This document shows positions 1 to 6,627 of a stretch of 17,875 nt of DNA, piece after piece. The notes beneath the pieces are model-generated. The model did not search any database. It was not told the origin of the DNA and saw only the letters and a program-made list of their open reading frames with translations. The translations under genes and the position numbers were made by a program. This DNA is from an uncultured Collinsella sp. (lineage in GTDB: Bacteria > Actinomycetota > Coriobacteriia > Coriobacteriales > Coriobacteriaceae): contig CABSMZ010000020.1 in NCBI GenBank assembly GCA_902478875.1, positions 1 through 17,875 on the forward strand. The letters run 5' to 3'. Positions within the stretch are counted from its first letter, which is position 1, and every line of letters starts with the position of its first letter.

Positions 1-48
1 CGAGATCTAGTACGGTCTCGTGGGCTCGGAGATGTGTATAAGAGACAG
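1..48 (+). other. Illumina Nextera adapter with i7 index (not genomic)
   Basis: Bases 1-6 match the 3' end of the P7 primer. Bases 7-14 (CTAGTACG) match the adapter-orientation i7 barcode I know as N702. Bases 15-29 (GTCTCGTGGGCTCGG) are the Nextera read-2 adapter, and 30-48 (AGATGTGTATAAGAGACAG) are the Tn5 mosaic end. Genomic sequence begins at 49. Any reading frame that starts inside this block is artificial. Confidence 0.98.
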
Positions 49-329
49 GTCTCCTTCTTGGCGGGCGCTACCGTCTCGGCGGCATCCTCGTCCGCATCGG
101 AATCGTCATCGACGGCAGCCTTCTTGGGCTTGACCGGAGCCGAAGCGGCCTCGCTTACCGGATCGATGATCTCGGACTGGACAACCGCCGTCATCTTTTC
201 CTGCGTCTCGCGGAACTGACGGATGGCACGGCCGATCGTACGGCCCATCTGCGGGAGCTTATCCGGGCCAAACAGCAAAAAGCCGAAGACCACGATGATT
301 GCCAGCTCACCTTCTCCAATACCAAACAC
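49..329 (-). CDS. Twin-arginine translocase subunit, TatA/TatB family (3' truncated by contig end)
   Basis: This is a small membrane subunit of the Sec-independent pathway that exports folded proteins. The start is a GTG at 329-327 with GGAGG at 335-339; the ATG at 333-331 is out of frame and hits a stop. The 93 visible residues begin MFGIGEGELAIIVV. They show one transmembrane segment (about 5-20), the FGPDKLP hinge (20-26) and an amphipathic helix (about 27-46), all typical of the family. An Ala/Lys/Asp-rich tail follows and runs off the contig, so the stop codon is not seen. The FGP form of the hinge resembles TatB, but the overall layout also fits TatA, so I leave the paralogue open. It lies 153 bp downstream of the STAS gene on the same strand. 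Confidence 0.85.
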
Positions 330-410
330 ACATACCTCCAAGGCTCGATGTGATTCGAGCCCGCACCGCGCCATTCGGCCGGAACTCGTCTATTCATTCG
401 GTCAAGTATA

Positions 411-438
411 GCGCCCGGACGCCAAAACGTCCGAGCGC
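411..438 (-). terminator. Hairpin downstream of the STAS gene
   Basis: The arms 411-421 and 428-438 pair around a 6-nt loop. The only imperfect position (415/434) is a G-U wobble on the minus strand but a C/A mismatch on the plus strand, so the hairpin fits the minus-strand transcript. No U-tract follows, so it may be a weak terminator or an mRNA 3'-end structure between the STAS and tat genes. Confidence 0.35.
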
Positions 439-482
439 ATCACAAACATATGCCAAACGGCACGCCCTTTTGGGGACAAAGA

Positions 483-797
483 TTATGCAGCGGTGATCGA
501 AATCTCCTGGTCGACGCCCAACAGCTGAACCACGCGCATCACCGGGGGCTGCACGTTGACGCAGCTAAAACGCTTACTATGATCAGCTGCGTGGTGTGCG
601 GCGCCCACAAGCACGCCAATGCCCGTCGAATCGATGTAGCTCACCTGGGCAAAATCGAGCTCAACGGCCTCAGTGGGCTGCTCGAGCGCCAGGTCGATGG
701 CATTGCGCAGGCTATCGGCGTTAGAGATATCGATCTCACCGGTCACCTTAATGGTGTAGAGCTCTGGCGTGGGGTTGGTAGAAATACCCAAATCCAT
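483..797 (-). CDS. STAS-domain anti-sigma factor antagonist (SpoIIAA/RsbV-like)
   Basis: This 104-aa cytoplasmic protein is a single STAS domain. The sequence VTGEIDISNADSL (18-30) forms the conserved early strands, and YIDSTGIGVLVG (54-65) carries the conserved phosphorylatable serine, S57, in DSTGIG. In the family, the unphosphorylated protein binds an anti-sigma kinase and frees its sigma factor, and phosphorylation at this Ser switches it off. No anti-sigma kinase, sigma factor or PP2C phosphatase gene is present in the window, so its partners must be elsewhere. The ATG at 797 has AAAGGAG 7 nt upstream, set in the loop of a small hairpin. The gene follows the aminotransferase gene by 66 bp on the same strand and may be co-transcribed. 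The family call is firm; the target sigma factor is unknown. Confidence 0.92.
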   Translation of the reverse strand: MDLGISTNPTPELYTIKVTGEIDISNADSLRNAIDLALEQPTEAVELDFAQVSYIDSTGIGVLVGAAHHAADHSKRFSCVNVQPPVMRVVQLLGVDQEISITAA

Positions 798-799
798 GT

Positions 800-817
800 A
801 TACGCTCCTTTACGTAT
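800..817 (-). promoter_or_regulatory. Ribosome binding site in a hairpin loop (STAS gene)
   Basis: ATACG (800-804) and CGTAT (813-817) form a perfect 5-bp stem around an 8-nt loop that contains the AAAGGAG Shine-Dalgarno of the STAS gene. The stem is short and may simply present the site, but it could tune translation. The pairing is visible; any function is inference. Confidence 0.35.
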
Positions 818-863
818 CGAAAGTGCGGATAGTACTAGGCGCGGACTTGCGGGGCCCTACGCG

Positions 864-2168
864 TTAGGCGCGCTCGGCACGCGCGAGCTCGGCAGCGACA
901 AGCTTAACGGCCAGCACCAGCACATCGAGCGCGGCCTCCAGGTCCTCGACCGTGGGATAGCTCGGCGCGATGCGGATGTTGGTATCGCGCGGGTCCTTGC
1001 CATAGGGCCAGGTAGCACCGGCCGGCGTGAGCTTGACGCCCAGGTCGGCGCAAAGCGCGGCGACCTTTTGAGCCGAGCCCTCGGGACCATCGAAGCTTAC
1101 AAAGTAGCCGCCGCGGGGGTGCGTCCAGGTGGCGCAGCCCGTGTCGCCCAAGCCCTCGGTGAGCTTGCGCTCGACGGCCTCAAAGCGCGGGCGCAAGAAC
1201 TCGGCATGCTTTTTCATGTGCTCCTTGACCGCCTCGATGGTGGGAAGGAAGCGCACGTGACGCAGCTGGTTGAGCTTGTCGGCGCTGATGAGGCCGGCCT
1301 TCAGGCGCTTGGAGAACTCGGCGATGACCGCGGGGCTCGCACCGATAAAGCCAATACCGGCGCCCGGGAAGGTGATCTTGGACGTCGAGGCAAATGCCAC
1401 CACGCGGTCCTCGGTGCCCGCCGCGCGAGCGAGGTCAAAGATGTTTGCGAGCTCGTCGGTCTCGTCGTACAGGTCGTGCACGCAGTAGGCGTTGTCCCAG
1501 AAGATGCGGAAATCGGGTGCGGCCGTGGGCATCTCAACCAGGCGACGCACGGTGTCCTCGCTAAAGGTGATGCCCGTGGGGTTGGAATACTTGGGCACGC
1601 ACCAGATGCCCTTGATGGAGTCGTCGGCGGCAACCAGGCGCTCGACCTCGTCCATGTCGGGGCCGTTGTCGGTCATCGCGACGGGGACATTCTCGATACC
1701 CAGGTCGGCGGTGATGCCAAAGTGACGGTCGTAGCCGGGAACCGGGCACAGGAACTTGACCTTCTTGCCGTCGTGCGCGGCCTCGTAAGCCTCCCAGGGC
1801 TCGCTGCCGCACGAGCCGCAGCGCCAGAACATGCCGGCGATGTCATGCTCGATCAAAAGGCTCGACGAACCCAGTACGAGCGTCTGCTCGGCGGGGCAAC
1901 CCAAAAACTCCCCCGCTAGCTTGCGCGCCGAAGGAATGCCCTCAAAGCAGCCGTAGTTGGAGCAGTCGACGTTGCCGTCGTGCAGATCGGCATCGGCATT
2001 GAGGATATCGAGCATGGGTCGAGAGATGTCCACCTGGGAGGGCGACGGCTTGCCGCGGGCCATGTCGAGCGCCAGGCCCTTGGCCTTGACCTCGGCGACC
2101 TCGGCTTTGAGCGCCTCGATGGCGGCATCGAGTTCGGTGGTTTCCATCTTCTGGTAGATCGTCTGCAT
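864..2168 (-). CDS. Aspartate aminotransferase, type Ic (MocR-like aminotransferase family)
   Basis: This 434-aa PLP enzyme is cytoplasmic and predicted to interconvert aspartate plus 2-oxoglutarate with oxaloacetate plus glutamate. It closely resembles, from memory, Corynebacterium glutamicum AspT, the type Ic group (Pfam Aminotran_MocR). Shared stretches include LDMARGKPSPSQ (34-45), NYGCFEG (71-77), CPVPGYDRHFGIT (141-153), YSNPTG (194-199), FWDNAYCVH (223-231) and STSKITFPGAG (261-271). K264 is the predicted Schiff-base lysine, N196, D225 and Y228 are expected PLP contacts, and the C-terminal arm has NIRIAPSYP. Length is normal. The ATG at 2168 has AAAGG about 8 nt upstream. The gene is divergent from the 84-aa ORF and lies upstream of the STAS gene. 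Substrate specificity is inferred from family. Confidence 0.92.
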   Translation of the reverse strand: MQTIYQKMETTELDAAIEALKAEVAEVKAKGLALDMARGKPSPSQVDISRPMLDILNADADLHDGNVDCSNYGCFEGIPSARKLAGEFLGCPAEQTLVLGSSSLLIEHDIAGMFWRCGSCGSEPWEAYEAAHDGKKVKFLCPVPGYDRHFGITADLGIENVPVAMTDNGPDMDEVERLVAADDSIKGIWCVPKYSNPTGITFSEDTVRRLVEMPTAAPDFRIFWDNAYCVHDLYDETDELANIFDLARAAGTEDRVVAFASTSKITFPGAGIGFIGASPAVIAEFSKRLKAGLISADKLNQLRHVRFLPTIEAVKEHMKKHAEFLRPRFEAVERKLTEGLGDTGCATWTHPRGGYFVSFDGPEGSAQKVAALCADLGVKLTPAGATWPYGKDPRDTNIRIAPSYPTVEDLEAALDVLVLAVKLVAAELARAERA

Positions 2169-2209
2169 GGGTGCGACCTTTCACGAAGCGGTACGTTGCA
2201 ATTCTTCTA

Positions 2210-2215
2210 AGTATA
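2210..2215 (-). promoter_or_regulatory. Possible -10 element of the aminotransferase gene
   Basis: TATACT on the minus strand lies 41 nt upstream of the ATG. No convincing -35 hexamer is found at 16-18 nt spacing, so this is only a candidate in the 149-bp divergent intergenic region. Confidence 0.28.
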
Positions 2216-2317
2216 GACCGCCACCGTCGCAACGTTATGAAGCCGTGATAGATTAAGTCCATCGCAATGAATTACGAATCGCCGCGCATGCCGGCATGAA
2301 GCGCCCAAGGAGGCACT

Positions 2318-2572
2318 ATGGAGTACGGATCGTTCCAGGCCGAGGAATTCGGCGACCTTCAGCGCCTGGTCGACGGACTGTTTTACGACCGCCACGCCAT
2401 CGACCGCCTGGATCTGATCGTACAGGCCGAAATCTTGGACCTGGCGCCCGATCTCATGGAAATCGTGAACCTGCTACCGCCCGGCTATTACGACCGCCAG
2501 TCACTTTGCGACCAGCTCAACTCCGCCTTGGCCGCCCACGGCTGGGGCGCCATCTACGGCACCGTGGAATAA
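2318..2572 (+). CDS. Conserved-looking hypothetical protein, 84 aa
   Basis: I do not recognise this protein. The gene is supported by a strong Shine-Dalgarno (AAGGAGG at 2307-2313, 4 nt before the ATG), typical codon usage and a position in an otherwise gene-free interval. The product is acidic and soluble, with no signal peptide, membrane segment or cysteine pattern. It looks largely helical, with a central LDLAPDLMEIVNLLP (40-54) and a Tyr/Trp-containing C-terminus (YYDRQSLCDQL, GWGAIYGTVE). It is divergent from the aminotransferase gene and convergent with nhaA. A plus-strand frame starting at 2296 overlaps it but has no comparable ribosome binding site. Confidence 0.75.
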   Translation: MEYGSFQAEEFGDLQRLVDGLFYDRHAIDRLDLIVQAEILDLAPDLMEIVNLLPPGYYDRQSLCDQLNSALAAHGWGAIYGTVE

Positions 2573-2617
2573 ACCTAGTCATTGGGGCCTGTGGTCAAAA
2601 AATAGCAAATATGAGTA

Positions 2618-2638
2618 CTGTTACTTTTTTAGTAACAG
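2618..2638. repeat. Perfect 8-bp inverted repeat with a T5 loop
   Basis: CTGTTACT (2618-2625) and AGTAACAG (2631-2638) flank five T residues. It lies about 45 bp after the 84-aa ORF. Without a U-tract it is not a classical terminator, but it may pause RNA polymerase, or it could be a binding site or dispersed element. Confidence 0.5.
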
Positions 2639-2651
2639 CGATTTTGAATTA

Positions 2652-2673
2652 AAAAGGCCAGTCTTGGCCTTTT
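2652..2673. terminator. Bidirectional intrinsic terminator candidate
   Basis: AAAAGGCCA (2652-2660) and TGGCCTTTT (2665-2673) form a perfect 9-bp stem with loop GTCT. The A and T ends of the arms supply a U-tract in either direction, with T5 on the minus strand. The site suits the convergent pair of the 84-aa ORF and nhaA. Confidence 0.6.
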
Positions 2674-2776
2674 GTGTCCGGTTTTGGAAGGATGCATCAG
2701 CATTTTTCGTCCAGCCACGCAATCGTTAATGCACAGACAGAATAGATTTGTACATTATTTTTCGCGCCTAAAATGA

Positions 2777-2814
2777 AACGCCGTTTGTGACAGTACTCAC
2801 AAACGGCGTTTTTT
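2777..2814. terminator. Strong intrinsic terminator with 14-bp perfect stem
   Basis: Arms 2777-2790 and 2797-2810 are perfectly complementary with a CAGTAC loop. The plus strand ends in a six-T run (2809-2814). On the minus strand the exit is TTTCATTTTAGG, still U-rich, so it can also serve nhaA, which stops 90 bp away. Confidence 0.72.
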
Positions 2815-2904
2815 GGCCACTGGGGTGTCCGGCAGGTGGCAAGTACCACTCAAAACCGCGTTTTACACGCGCTCGAGCAGGCTCTGGCGTCTGTTTCTAC
2901 GCGC

Positions 2905-4263
2905 CTACTCGTTCTTGGGCGCGGGGTGCTTGCAGATCACACTCATGTAGATCATGCCAAGTACGGCCGCGGTGACAGAGCCGGCGAGAATAGCGGCCTT
3001 GGCAGCTAGAACCTCAAACTGGGCCGTCGGGAAGGCGAGGCCGCTGATGAGGATCGACATGGTAAAGCCGATACCGCCCAGAATGCCCACGCCGGCAATC
3101 ATGTGCCAGTTGACATTGTGCGGCAGCTCGCAGGCCTTAAGCTTAACCAGGGCAAACGTCATACCAAAGATGCCGATCGGCTTGCCCAGCAGCATGCCAA
3201 AGTACACGCCGAGCGTCACCGGATCGGTGAGCAGCGTGCTCATGTCCACGCCCACTAAGCGAACCTGAGCGTTTACGAACGCAAAGATCGGCAGGATCAC
3301 AAAGTTGACCGGCGTGGAGATCAGACGCTCCATACGGATAAGCGGCGGGGTCACGCGGTGCATGACGCGCTCGACCTTGGTAGTCGAGACGGTAAAGTCA
3401 TGCTGGCCCAGGATGTGTGCCTCGTCGTCGTAGCGGTCATCGAGCAGCGGCAGGCACTCGCCCAGCCAATCGGTGAGACTATCGAGCTTGACGCCGCACT
3501 TGGCCGGAATGGTGAAGGCCAGGATGACGCCAGCAAGCGTGGCATGTACGCCGCTCTTGAACATGCAGAACCACAACAGCAGCCCCAGTACCGAATACGG
3601 GGCAAGGCGGTAATGCTGCGTCTTGTTGAGCCACACGAGCGCGCAGGTCACAAGCGCGGCGGCGCCCAACCAAAACGGATTGGGGCTCTGACCGTAGAAG
3701 ATGGCGATGGCGGCGATGGAGATCAGGTCGTCGGCGATAGCGAGCGTCGAGAAGAACACGCGCACGCCGTTGGGAACGCGGTTGCCCAAAAGCGACAGCA
3801 CGCCCAGCGCAAAGGCAATATCGGTTGCCATGGGGATGGCCCAACCGTTGCGGGCGCCGGCATGGTTAAAGATCAGGTAGATGCAGGCGGGAACGACGAC
3901 GCCGCCCACCGCCGCCAACATGGGAAGCATGGCCTGACGCGGATTCTTGAGCTCGCCGACCGTCATCTCGTACTTAAGCTCAATGCCCACCAACAAAAAG
4001 AAAATCGCCATGAGGAAGTCGTTGACGAAAAGCTCAACGGTGAGACCAGCCGTAAGGTTGCCCAGGCCCACATACAGCGGGGTCTCCAAAAAGTGATGGA
4101 TGGCCTCGTAGGCATCGGTATTGGCGCAGATGACGGCGGCGATGGCGGCGATCACCATGACGGCGGCAGAAATGGTGCCGTTCTCGGCAATGCGCTCCCA
4201 GATGTCGTGACGTTCAAAGCGCTTGCGCTCACGAACATTGAACAGCTGCTCAGTTGCTGCCAT
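2905..4263 (-). CDS. nhaA: Na+/H+ antiporter NhaA
   Basis: This 452-aa inner-membrane antiporter expels Na+ or Li+ in exchange for protons. It has about twelve hydrophobic segments. The family signatures are MATDIAFALGVLSLLGNRVP (145-164), with D148 matching E. coli D133, and LAIADDLISIAAIAIFY (174-190), with D178-D179 matching the ion-binding pair D163-D164. K361 in LLGKPIGI matches K300. The hydrophilic stretch at about 262-310 (LDDRYDDEAHILGQHDF) makes this protein longer than E. coli NhaA (388 aa); such extended forms exist in the family. The ATG at 4263 has AAAGGAG 6 nt upstream. The gene follows ppaC, but two terminator-like hairpins lie in the 267-bp gap, so it is probably transcribed separately, with an unusual leader. 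Confidence 0.97.
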   Translation of the reverse strand: MAATEQLFNVRERKRFERHDIWERIAENGTISAAVMVIAAIAAVICANTDAYEAIHHFLETPLYVGLGNLTAGLTVELFVNDFLMAIFFLLVGIELKYEMTVGELKNPRQAMLPMLAAVGGVVVPACIYLIFNHAGARNGWAIPMATDIAFALGVLSLLGNRVPNGVRVFFSTLAIADDLISIAAIAIFYGQSPNPFWLGAAALVTCALVWLNKTQHYRLAPYSVLGLLLWFCMFKSGVHATLAGVILAFTIPAKCGVKLDSLTDWLGECLPLLDDRYDDEAHILGQHDFTVSTTKVERVMHRVTPPLIRMERLISTPVNFVILPIFAFVNAQVRLVGVDMSTLLTDPVTLGVYFGMLLGKPIGIFGMTFALVKLKACELPHNVNWHMIAGVGILGGIGFTMSILISGLAFPTAQFEVLAAKAAILAGSVTAAVLGMIYMSVICKHPAPKNE

Positions 4264-4277
4264 GGGCGGCTCCTTTC

Positions 4278-4428
4278 ACGGGAAAGCTCCCGTCTTAAAA
4301 AAGCACGGCCCGCCCAGATGGCGGCGCCGCGCTCTAACGTATTACGCTTGCATCTAGCCTACCCTGCGCGACAAGCGCGCAAGCGCGGCCGAAAAGCGGA
4401 ACCACAGGTTGAACATTATTTGCTCAAC
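4278..4428 (-). promoter_or_regulatory. Structured nhaA leader with possible attenuator
   Basis: Reading in the nhaA direction, the leader has an imperfect inverted repeat (4408-4428), a hairpin (4365-4381), a 7-bp long-range pairing (4345-4351 with 4379-4385), a terminator-like hairpin with U6 (4297-4332), then a perfect 6-bp hairpin (4278-4293) just before the Shine-Dalgarno. GCCGCGC at 4383-4389 is complementary to the 5' arm of the terminator stem (4326-4332), which could form an antiterminator. All pairings are visible; the switch model is inference, and GC-rich DNA can form such stems by chance. I match it to no known riboswitch class and see no convincing promoter. Confidence 0.4.
4297..4332 (-). 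terminator. Intrinsic terminator within the nhaA leader
   Basis: On the minus strand a 12-bp GC-rich stem (arms 4320-4332 and 4303-4314, one bulged base, one G-U wobble, 5-nt loop) is followed at once by six U (4297-4302). It ends only 33 nt before the nhaA start codon, too close for a complete nhaA promoter to lie between, so nhaA transcription must pass through it. Confidence 0.65.
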
Positions 4429-4471
4429 GGCACGGGCGCCCCTGTCCAATAGGCGACGTGGTCCCGCGCAC

Positions 4472-4510
4472 AAAAAACGACCGGAGCGCGGGGCGTCCGC
4501 GATCCGATCG
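4472..4510 (-). terminator. Intrinsic terminator of ppaC
   Basis: Starting 20 nt after the ppaC stop codon, an 8-bp stem (4503-4510 with 4478-4485, one G-U wobble on the minus strand), one mismatch and a 5-bp GC stem (4497-4501 with 4487-4491) form a compound hairpin followed directly by six U (4472-4477). Confidence 0.82.
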
Positions 4511-4530
4511 GGGCGTTTGGTCAACTAAAC

Positions 4531-5454
4531 CTAGCAGGCGGCCATGATGGGGGCAGCGACCTGCTTCTTACGGGAGAGGACGCCCGGCATCCAGACGCCG
4601 TCGTGCTCGTCGGCAATGCCCAGGCCCTTCTGAGCAGCCTCGGTCTCGCCCTCGAGCAGGACCTGCGAGCCCTCCTCCATGATGTCGGTGATGCACAGGA
4701 CAATGCCGTCGGCGCCCTTCTCGGCGGCGTAGGCGCGCATGGCCTCGCGGATCTCGTCGATCATGCCGAGTGCGCGGCTCTTGTCGACGGTCTCGTACTG
4801 GCCAATGAGCAGCTTCTTGCCAGCGGGCTCGAACATCTTGATGTCGTTGCCGACCATCTCGGCTGCAGTGAAGGAGCCGGACGGACGGGTGAGGAAGACC
4901 TCCATGCCAAACTTGACCGGGTCGACGCCCACCTGCTCGCCGAGCTTGGCGGCGACGGCGCGGTCGACATCGGTGGTGGTGGGGCTCTTGAGCATGAGCG
5001 TGTCGGTCATCATGGCCGAGAGCAGCAGCTTGGCCTGTACGTCGGAAAGCTCAGCGCCGAGCACGCCGGCGAGCTTGGTGACGATGGTGCAGCTGGAGCC
5101 CCAGGGCAGGCAGATGTAATGCAGCGGGCCGGCGGTCTCGAAGTCGCCGATGCGGTGATGGTCGACGACGCCAAAGACCGTGGCGTCCTTAAGGCCCGCG
5201 ACGGACTGGGCGGACTCGTTGTGGTCGGTGAGGACGACAAGCTGACCGGCCTCGACGGACTCAATCACGCGGGGCTCGGCAATGCCGGCGTCGGCGAGCA
5301 GCTTGGCGGACTCTGCCGGAAGCTGACCAAGGGCGCAGGCCTCGTAGGTGTTGCCGGCATACTCAACCTGGTTGAGCAGCTGGGACAGGACGACGGCGCT
5401 CATGATGGCGTCGTTATCGGGGTTCTGGTGACCAAAGACAAGAACGTTTGCCAT
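4531..5454 (-). CDS. ppaC: Manganese-dependent inorganic pyrophosphatase (family II, DHH)
   Basis: This 307-aa cytoplasmic enzyme hydrolyses pyrophosphate to two phosphates, pulling biosynthetic reactions forward. The N-terminal DHH domain has FGHQNPDNDAI (7-17) with metal ligands H9, D13 and D15, then TDHNES (76-81) with D77, VVDHHRIGDF (96-105) with the DHH triad at 98-100, and MMTDTLMLKSPTTT (148-161) with D151. The C-terminal DHHA2 domain ends in the substrate-binding SRKKQ motif (294-298), which is diagnostic of family II. Length matches the family (about 310 aa) and there are no regulatory CBS domains. The ATG at 5454 has GGAGG 6 nt upstream. A strong terminator follows the gene, so it appears to be monocistronic or the end of a short unit. 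Confidence 0.97.
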   Translation of the reverse strand: MANVLVFGHQNPDNDAIMSAVVLSQLLNQVEYAGNTYEACALGQLPAESAKLLADAGIAEPRVIESVEAGQLVVLTDHNESAQSVAGLKDATVFGVVDHHRIGDFETAGPLHYICLPWGSSCTIVTKLAGVLGAELSDVQAKLLLSAMMTDTLMLKSPTTTDVDRAVAAKLGEQVGVDPVKFGMEVFLTRPSGSFTAAEMVGNDIKMFEPAGKKLLIGQYETVDKSRALGMIDEIREAMRAYAAEKGADGIVLCITDIMEEGSQVLLEGETEAAQKGLGIADEHDGVWMPGVLSRKKQVAAPIMAAC

Positions 5455-5576
5455 GGATATCCTCCACTTGATATGTGTACTTGGACGTAGCTATGGTAGC
5501 ACGCCGATGCCGAGCCTTCGCAGACGGAAGGGCTACGGCATATTTTGGGGCAGGCATGGAGGCCAAGGCTGTCCCT

Positions 5577-5618
5577 TTTGCACCATGTTGGTGCAAAGTA
5601 ACCTGGCCCCCTTGCACC
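5577..5618. repeat. Inverted repeat plus copy 1 of a 31-bp dispersed repeat
   Basis: TTTGCACC (5577-5584) and GGTGCAAA (5590-5597) form a perfect 8-bp inverted repeat. The segment 5588-5618 matches the reverse complement of 15835-15865 at 28 of 31 positions, with shared core GTGCAAAGTAACCTG. It sits just after the ROK gene stop codon. No U-tract follows in either direction. Confidence 0.6.
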
Positions 5619-5620
5619 AG

Positions 5621-6574
5621 CTATTTGCCGGCGGCGCGCAGGGCTACGTAAGCGGCACCGATGATGCCGGCGTCGTTGCCGAGCGAAGCGACCTTAATGG
5701 GCGTCTCGCGCGAGGCGGAGAGCGCGTACTGCTTAAAGTGCTCGCGGACCTTGTCGAGGTAGACATCGGCCGAAGCGGAAGCACCGCCGCCGATCAGGAA
5801 CATCTCGGGATCGACCACGTTGGCAATAAGCGCCAGGGCGCGGCCGAGATAGTCGGCCATGGTATCGGCAGCTGCCAGCGCGAGCTTGTCACCCTCGCGG
5901 CAGGCCTGGAACACGTCCTTGGAATCAGAAGGCCCGGTGAGCTCGATGGGCTCGACGCCCGCCTTCTTGCACTCGGCAAGGTAGTTACTCACCACGCCGG
6001 TGGCGCTGGAATACTGCTCCAGATGGCCATGGCCGCCACAGCCGCAGGTGCGCTCCTCAGCCGGGTTCAGGCACATGTGGCCAATCTCGCCGCCGGCACC
6101 CACAACGCCCGACACCACGTCGCCGTTGACGATAACGCCGCCACCCACGCCGGTACCAATGGTGACCATCACCACGTTCTGTACGCCCTTGGCAGAGCCG
6201 AGCCAGGCCTCGCCCATGGCAGCGGCGTTGGCATCGTTCTCGTACTTAACGACCGCGTCGGGGCAGTGCTCCTGAATGGCGACTCTTAGCTCGGGCAGGT
6301 TAATGGCAATGTTGGCCTTGACCTTGGCATCGCCCGATGCCGGGATGGGGCACGGAACGGCCAGGCCAATACCCGCCACAAAGGCGCGCGGAATCTGGGC
6401 CTTGGCGACCACCTGGTCGATAGCCTCGGTCACCGCGGCAAAGCCCGCGGCGTCAACGATAGGCGGCGTGGGCACGCTGGCCTTGGCCAGCAGGTTACCG
6501 TCCTCGTCGAACAGGCCCTCCTTAACCGAAGTGCCGCCGACGTCGATGCCGATGTAATACTGCTTAGGTTCCAT
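5621..6574 (-). CDS. ROK-family glucokinase (sugar kinase)
   Basis: This 317-aa cytoplasmic kinase is predicted to phosphorylate glucose with ATP. ROK landmarks are the phosphate-binding loop DVGGTSVKEG (11-20), ENDANAAAMGE (112-122) with catalytic D114, TIGTGVGGGVI (138-148), GGEIGHM (161-167) and the zinc module CGCGGHGHLEQ (177-187). In most ROK proteins this module is CxCGxxGCxE; here the third Cys is His (H184). I start at the ATG at 6574, with GAAAGG upstream, giving a standard ROK N-terminus; an earlier in-frame start would add 22 residues of unlikely sequence. The gene lies beyond the terminator of the beta-glucoside operon, and its substrate would be the free glucose that operon releases. 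Glucose specificity is inferred; N-acetylmannosamine or fructose kinases share this fold. Confidence 0.88.
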   Translation of the reverse strand: MEPKQYYIGIDVGGTSVKEGLFDEDGNLLAKASVPTPPIVDAAGFAAVTEAIDQVVAKAQIPRAFVAGIGLAVPCPIPASGDAKVKANIAINLPELRVAIQEHCPDAVVKYENDANAAAMGEAWLGSAKGVQNVVMVTIGTGVGGGVIVNGDVVSGVVGAGGEIGHMCLNPAEERTCGCGGHGHLEQYSSATGVVSNYLAECKKAGVEPIELTGPSDSKDVFQACREGDKLALAAADTMADYLGRALALIANVVDPEMFLIGGGASASADVYLDKVREHFKQYALSASRETPIKVASLGNDAGIIGAAYVALRAAGK

Positions 6575-6627
6575 GGGAGCCCGCCTTTCTCGTTTAAACA
6601 TTGCCTGTATGGTACCGCTCCCAAGGC

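Larger units (their letters stand above)
2573..2904. other. Convergent intergenic region with three hairpins
   Basis: This 332-bp gap lies between the 3' ends of the 84-aa ORF (plus) and nhaA (minus). It is richer in A+T than its surroundings and holds a perfect inverted repeat (2618-2638) and two terminator-like hairpins (2652-2673, 2777-2814). I see no credible gene. A 17-codon frame at 2692-2745 was rejected. Confidence 0.7.

Noticed and set aside
450..1919. 489-codon open frame on the plus strand across the STAS and aminotransferase genes
   Set aside because: Antisense shadow of two well-supported minus-strand genes in GC-rich DNA; no family motif and no convincing ribosome binding site.
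2692..2745. 17-codon frame between the 84-aa ORF and nhaA
   Set aside because: Purine-rich GGAAGG directly abuts the ATG with no spacing, and there is no other support; more likely chance.
4278..4471. Known sodium or nhaA-linked riboswitch class in the nhaA leader
   Set aside because: Pairings are present, but I cannot match them to the consensus of any described class, so only a generic attenuator candidate is reported.
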